DNA of 8,260 nt from an uncultured Clostridia bacterium. GTDB taxonomy: Bacteria > Bacillota > Clostridia > Oscillospirales > Acutalibacteraceae. A program made the position numbers and the translations under genes. Below are positions 6,549 through 8,260 of the stretch, in pieces. The DNA is taken from contig CALBKQ010000039.1 in the NCBI GenBank assembly GCA_937895645.1, positions 1 to 8,260 on the forward strand, written 5' to 3'. The notes beneath the pieces are model-generated. The model did no database searches. It was not told the DNA's origin and was given only the letters and a program-made list of their open reading frames with translations. The stretch's first letter is position 1. The number at the start of each line of letters is the position of its first letter.

Positions 6549-6563
6549 TTCAGGAGACAGAAT

Positions 6564-7286
6564 ATGAAAACTTACCAAATTCACTTAATCCGCCACGCCC
6601 TTACTCAAGGCACTATTGATGGCAAATATATCGGTCATACCGACGAATCTTTGTGTGATGAGGGTAAAGCACAACTCAAAGATATTATGGAAAACTATGG
6701 CAATTACCCAGAGGTTGATGCAGTTTTTTGCAGTCCCTTAAAGCGTTGTATTGAAACAGCCCAAACGATTTATCCTGACAGAAACCCAATAATTTTAGAT
6801 GACTTGCGTGAATACGATTTTGGTGAGTTTGAGGGTAAAACTGCAGAAGAGTTGCAAGATGATGAAGACTTTGCAGAATGGTTGAGTGGTGCAAACCCTA
6901 ACAAAGCAGCACCTTTTGGTGATAGTCAGGTGCGCTTCAATTACAGAATTTGTGATTGTTTTGAAAAAATAGTTGATGGCGTAATTAAAGCAGGTGTTAA
7001 AAACACTGCCGTTATAACTCACGGTGGCGTTATTATGTCACTTATGCAGACTTACGCACTTCCTGAAGCACCAATGCACGAGTGGCTTACACCATCTTGT
7101 TGTGGTTATACAGTCCGTATTGACCCGTCAATCTGGTCAAGAGGAATGAAGGTGGAAGCAATAGCAGAATGTCCTGCACCACCACAAGAAACCCACCACG
7201 AATTATGGGACGTCTATGACCCTGACAACGACCCTTATGATGTTGCATATTGGGAAGATGACTCGAATTTTACTGACGAGGAATAA
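6564..7286 (+). CDS. Histidine phosphatase family protein (phosphoglycerate mutase-like)
   Basis: Members of this superfamily remove or move phosphate through a phosphohistidine intermediate. Seen in the 240 residues: the catalytic LIRHALT (8-14, R10 and H11; the usual RHG reads RHA), SPLKRCIETA (57-66, R61 as the phosphate-binding arginine), the acid-base glutamate in LREYDFGEFEGKT (81-93, E83) and the second histidine in ITHGG (151-155, H153). All core catalytic residues are therefore present. Known relatives include cofactor-dependent mutases, broad-specificity phosphatases and CobC; the substrate cannot be chosen from motifs alone, and no cobalamin genes lie nearby. The C-terminus (about 203-240) is an unusual tail rich in D, E, P, Y and W. 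The ATG has AGGAG (6552-6556) seven bases upstream. It is divergent from the XRE regulator, which may control it, and appears monocistronic, with a possible promoter-terminator region following. Confidence 0.88.
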   Translation: MKTYQIHLIRHALTQGTIDGKYIGHTDESLCDEGKAQLKDIMENYGNYPEVDAVFCSPLKRCIETAQTIYPDRNPIILDDLREYDFGEFEGKTAEELQDDEDFAEWLSGANPNKAAPFGDSQVRFNYRICDCFEKIVDGVIKAGVKNTAVITHGGVIMSLMQTYALPEAPMHEWLTPSCCGYTVRIDPSIWSRGMKVEAIAECPAPPQETHHELWDVYDPDNDPYDVAYWEDDSNFTDEE

Positions 7287-7332
7287 AAAATTTCTAAATT
7301 AGCAATAAATAATACATTGAAATAGAAATTTT
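7287..7332. repeat. AT-rich inverted repeat after the phosphatase gene
   Basis: Perfect ten-base arms (7287-7296 and 7323-7332, AAAATTTCTA and its complement) start immediately after the phosphatase stop codon and enclose 26 bases. With one G-C pair and a long loop it is a weak hairpin. Its right arm shares six bases with the next hairpin (7327-7346), so the two structures exclude each other in RNA. Confidence 0.4.
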
Positions 7333-7345
7333 ATAGTGATAAAAT
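7317..7345 (+). promoter_or_regulatory. Probable sigma-A promoter of uxuA
   Basis: TTGAAA (7317-7322, five of six to consensus) and TAAAAT (7340-7345, five of six) are exactly 17 bases apart. A TGA directly before the -10 supplies the TG of an extended -10. Transcription would begin near 7352 and leave a leader of about 60 bases before uxuA. This is the best promoter match I found in the window. Confidence 0.6.
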
Positions 7346-7354
7346 TATTTTGTT
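7327..7354 (+). terminator. Weak terminator-like hairpin (alternatively an operator on the uxuA promoter)
   Basis: AATTTTAT (7327-7334) and ATAAAATT (7339-7346) form a perfect eight-base stem with a four-base loop, followed by ATTTTGTT. The shape resembles an intrinsic terminator for the phosphatase transcript, but the stem is entirely A-T and would be weak. The right arm contains the -10 box of the uxuA promoter, so it may instead be a protein-binding palindrome. Confidence 0.3.
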
Positions 7355-7362
7355 AAAATAGA

Positions 7363-7398
7363 TTAAGTTGGCAAGATATACATAAAAAACTAACTTAA
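7363..7398. repeat. Inverted repeat in the uxuA leader, candidate operator
   Basis: TTAAGTT (7363-7369) is mirrored by AACTTAA (7392-7398), and the symmetry continues with one mismatch to nine bases. A further TTAACTTGG (7395-7403) runs into the GGAGGG ribosome site and nearly repeats TTAAGTTGG (7363-7371). The block starts about ten bases after the predicted transcription start, a suitable place for a repressor such as the GntR or LacI types that commonly control hexuronate genes. No such regulator is in the window. Confidence 0.4.
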
Positions 7399-7413
7399 CT
7401 TGGAGGGAAAATT

Positions 7414-8260
7414 ATGAAAATGTCATTCCGTTGGTATGGCGAAAGTGACCCAATATCATTACAGTACATTCGCCAGATTCCAAATATGAAAAGCATAGTT
7501 AGTGCTGTTTATGATGTAAAACCAGGCGAGGTTTGGCCAGAAGAGTCAATCGAGAAAATGGTAAAACAATGCGAAGAAAACGGTCTTATTTTTGATGTTG
7601 TTGAATCAATTCCAGTACACGAAAACATTAAACTTGGCAGAGATAATGTTGATGAACTTTTAGAGGTTTATTGTGAAAATATCCGCCGTTGTGCAAAATA
7701 TGGCGTTAAATGTGTAACATATAACTTTATGCCTGTTTTTGACTGGACTCGTTCGGAATTGGCTCGTGTGCGTGAAGATGGTTCAACTGTTTTGGCTTAT
7801 AATTCAACTGCTGTAGATTCTATTAAACCAGAAGAAATGTTTAATTCTATTGATAAAGATTCTAACGGATTTATTCTTCCAGGTTGGGAACCAGAACGCA
7901 TGGCTCGTGTAAAAGAGCTTTTTGAAATGTATAAAGATGTTGATTCAGAAAAACTTTTTGCAAACTTAAAATACTTTCTTGAAGCAATTATGCCAGTTTG
8001 TGATAAATATGATATTAATATGGCAATTCACCCAGATGATCCAGCATGGCCTGTTTTTGGGCTTCCACGCATTATTACTTGTAAAGAAAATGTTGTTCGT
8101 ATGTTGAATGAAGTTCCAAATCCTCATAACGGGCTTACTTTCTGTACAGGAAGTTATGGTACAAACCGTAAAAATGATTTGTGCGAAATGATTAAGGCTG
8201 CAACTGGTCGTATTCACTTTGCTCACATTAGAAACTTAAAATTCAACACTGCAATTGATG
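7414..8260 (+). CDS. uxuA: Mannonate dehydratase UxuA, 3' end cut by the window edge
   Basis: UxuA dehydrates D-mannonate to 2-keto-3-deoxy-D-gluconate in the cytoplasm, using a divalent metal, as a step of glucuronate breakdown. The 282 visible codons contain no stop. Family signatures in order: MKMSFRWYGE (1-10), IRQIPNMKSIVSAVYDV (19-35), GEVWP (38-42), the VTYNFMPVFDWTR stretch ending in DWTR, LPGWEPE, AIHPDDPAWPVFGLPRII with H206 in HPDD, LTFCTGSYG with C244, and RIHFAHIRN with H268 and H271. The family's metal-ligand histidines and cysteine lie in these last three blocks. The start is ATG 7414 with GGAGGG (7402-7407) six bases upstream; MKM is the usual N-terminus. Full-length members have roughly 350-390 residues, so about 70-110 are missing beyond the edge, not through mutation. 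It has its own promoter (7317-7345) and a leader inverted repeat. Further hexuronate genes probably follow downstream; that is inference. Confidence 0.95.
   Translation, partial: MKMSFRWYGESDPISLQYIRQIPNMKSIVSAVYDVKPGEVWPEESIEKMVKQCEENGLIFDVVESIPVHENIKLGRDNVDELLEVYCENIRRCAKYGVKCVTYNFMPVFDWTRSELARVREDGSTVLAYNSTAVDSIKPEEMFNSIDKDSNGFILPGWEPERMARVKELFEMYKDVDSEKLFANLKYFLEAIMPVCDKYDINMAIHPDDPAWPVFGLPRIITCKENVVRMLNEVPNPHNGLTFCTGSYGTNRKNDLCEMIKAATGRIHFAHIRNLKFNTAID

Noticed and set aside
7966..8226. Minus-strand open frame of 86 codons inside uxuA
   Set aside because: It is antisense to strongly conserved mannonate dehydratase motifs; an open frame there is a by-product of the codon composition.

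Overview
The window is AT-rich bacterial chromosome with dense gene packing, strong purine-rich Shine-Dalgarno (SD) sequences and ATG/TTG starts. These traits, the trmN6-rsmI adjacency and the Gram-positive style of the proteins suggest Bacillota, most likely an anaerobic gut-type Clostridia. The lineage call is inference, since there is no rRNA or other phylogenetic marker here. No tRNA, rRNA, insertion sequence, phage gene or CRISPR array was seen.

Layout. Positions 7-5855 hold five co-directional plus-strand genes that look like one transcription unit: rlmB (23S rRNA 2'-O-methyltransferase), a 910-residue membrane protein, an MgtC/SapB-family membrane protein, trmN6 (tRNA adenine-N6 methyltransferase) and rsmI (16S rRNA 2'-O-methyltransferase). 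Gaps between them run from 39 bases down to an 11-base overlap. Convergent to rsmI, and sharing a TTAA with its stop codon, is a minus-strand XRE-type regulator (5852-6469). A 94-base divergent intergenic region with two perfect inverted repeats separates it from a histidine-phosphatase-family gene (6564-7286). A 127-base regulatory region then leads into uxuA (mannonate dehydratase, 7414 to the window end, truncated by the window edge), probably the first gene of a hexuronate-catabolism operon.

The most interesting object is the 910-residue protein. Its C-terminal 550 residues keep the order of parts of a P1B-type (heavy-metal) P-type ATPase: four membrane segments, a small soluble loop, two membrane segments, a large soluble domain containing a VLVGNREL motif, and two final membrane segments. 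Every catalytic signature is replaced or missing: CPC, TGE, DKTGT, the SEHP nucleotide motif and GDGxND. About 355 acidic, apparently disordered residues sit in front, where metal-binding domains would be expected. This is an intact reading frame that looks like a pseudo-P-type ATPase. An MgtC-family gene follows it essentially without a gap, which recalls the classical pairing of MgtC with the P-type ATPase MgtB. A non-pumping ATPase relative working with MgtC as a regulatory or sensor pair is a testable proposal.

The rest is mostly housekeeping: three RNA methyltransferases that modify 23S rRNA, tRNA and 16S rRNA, plus separately regulated accessory and sugar-acid genes at the right end.
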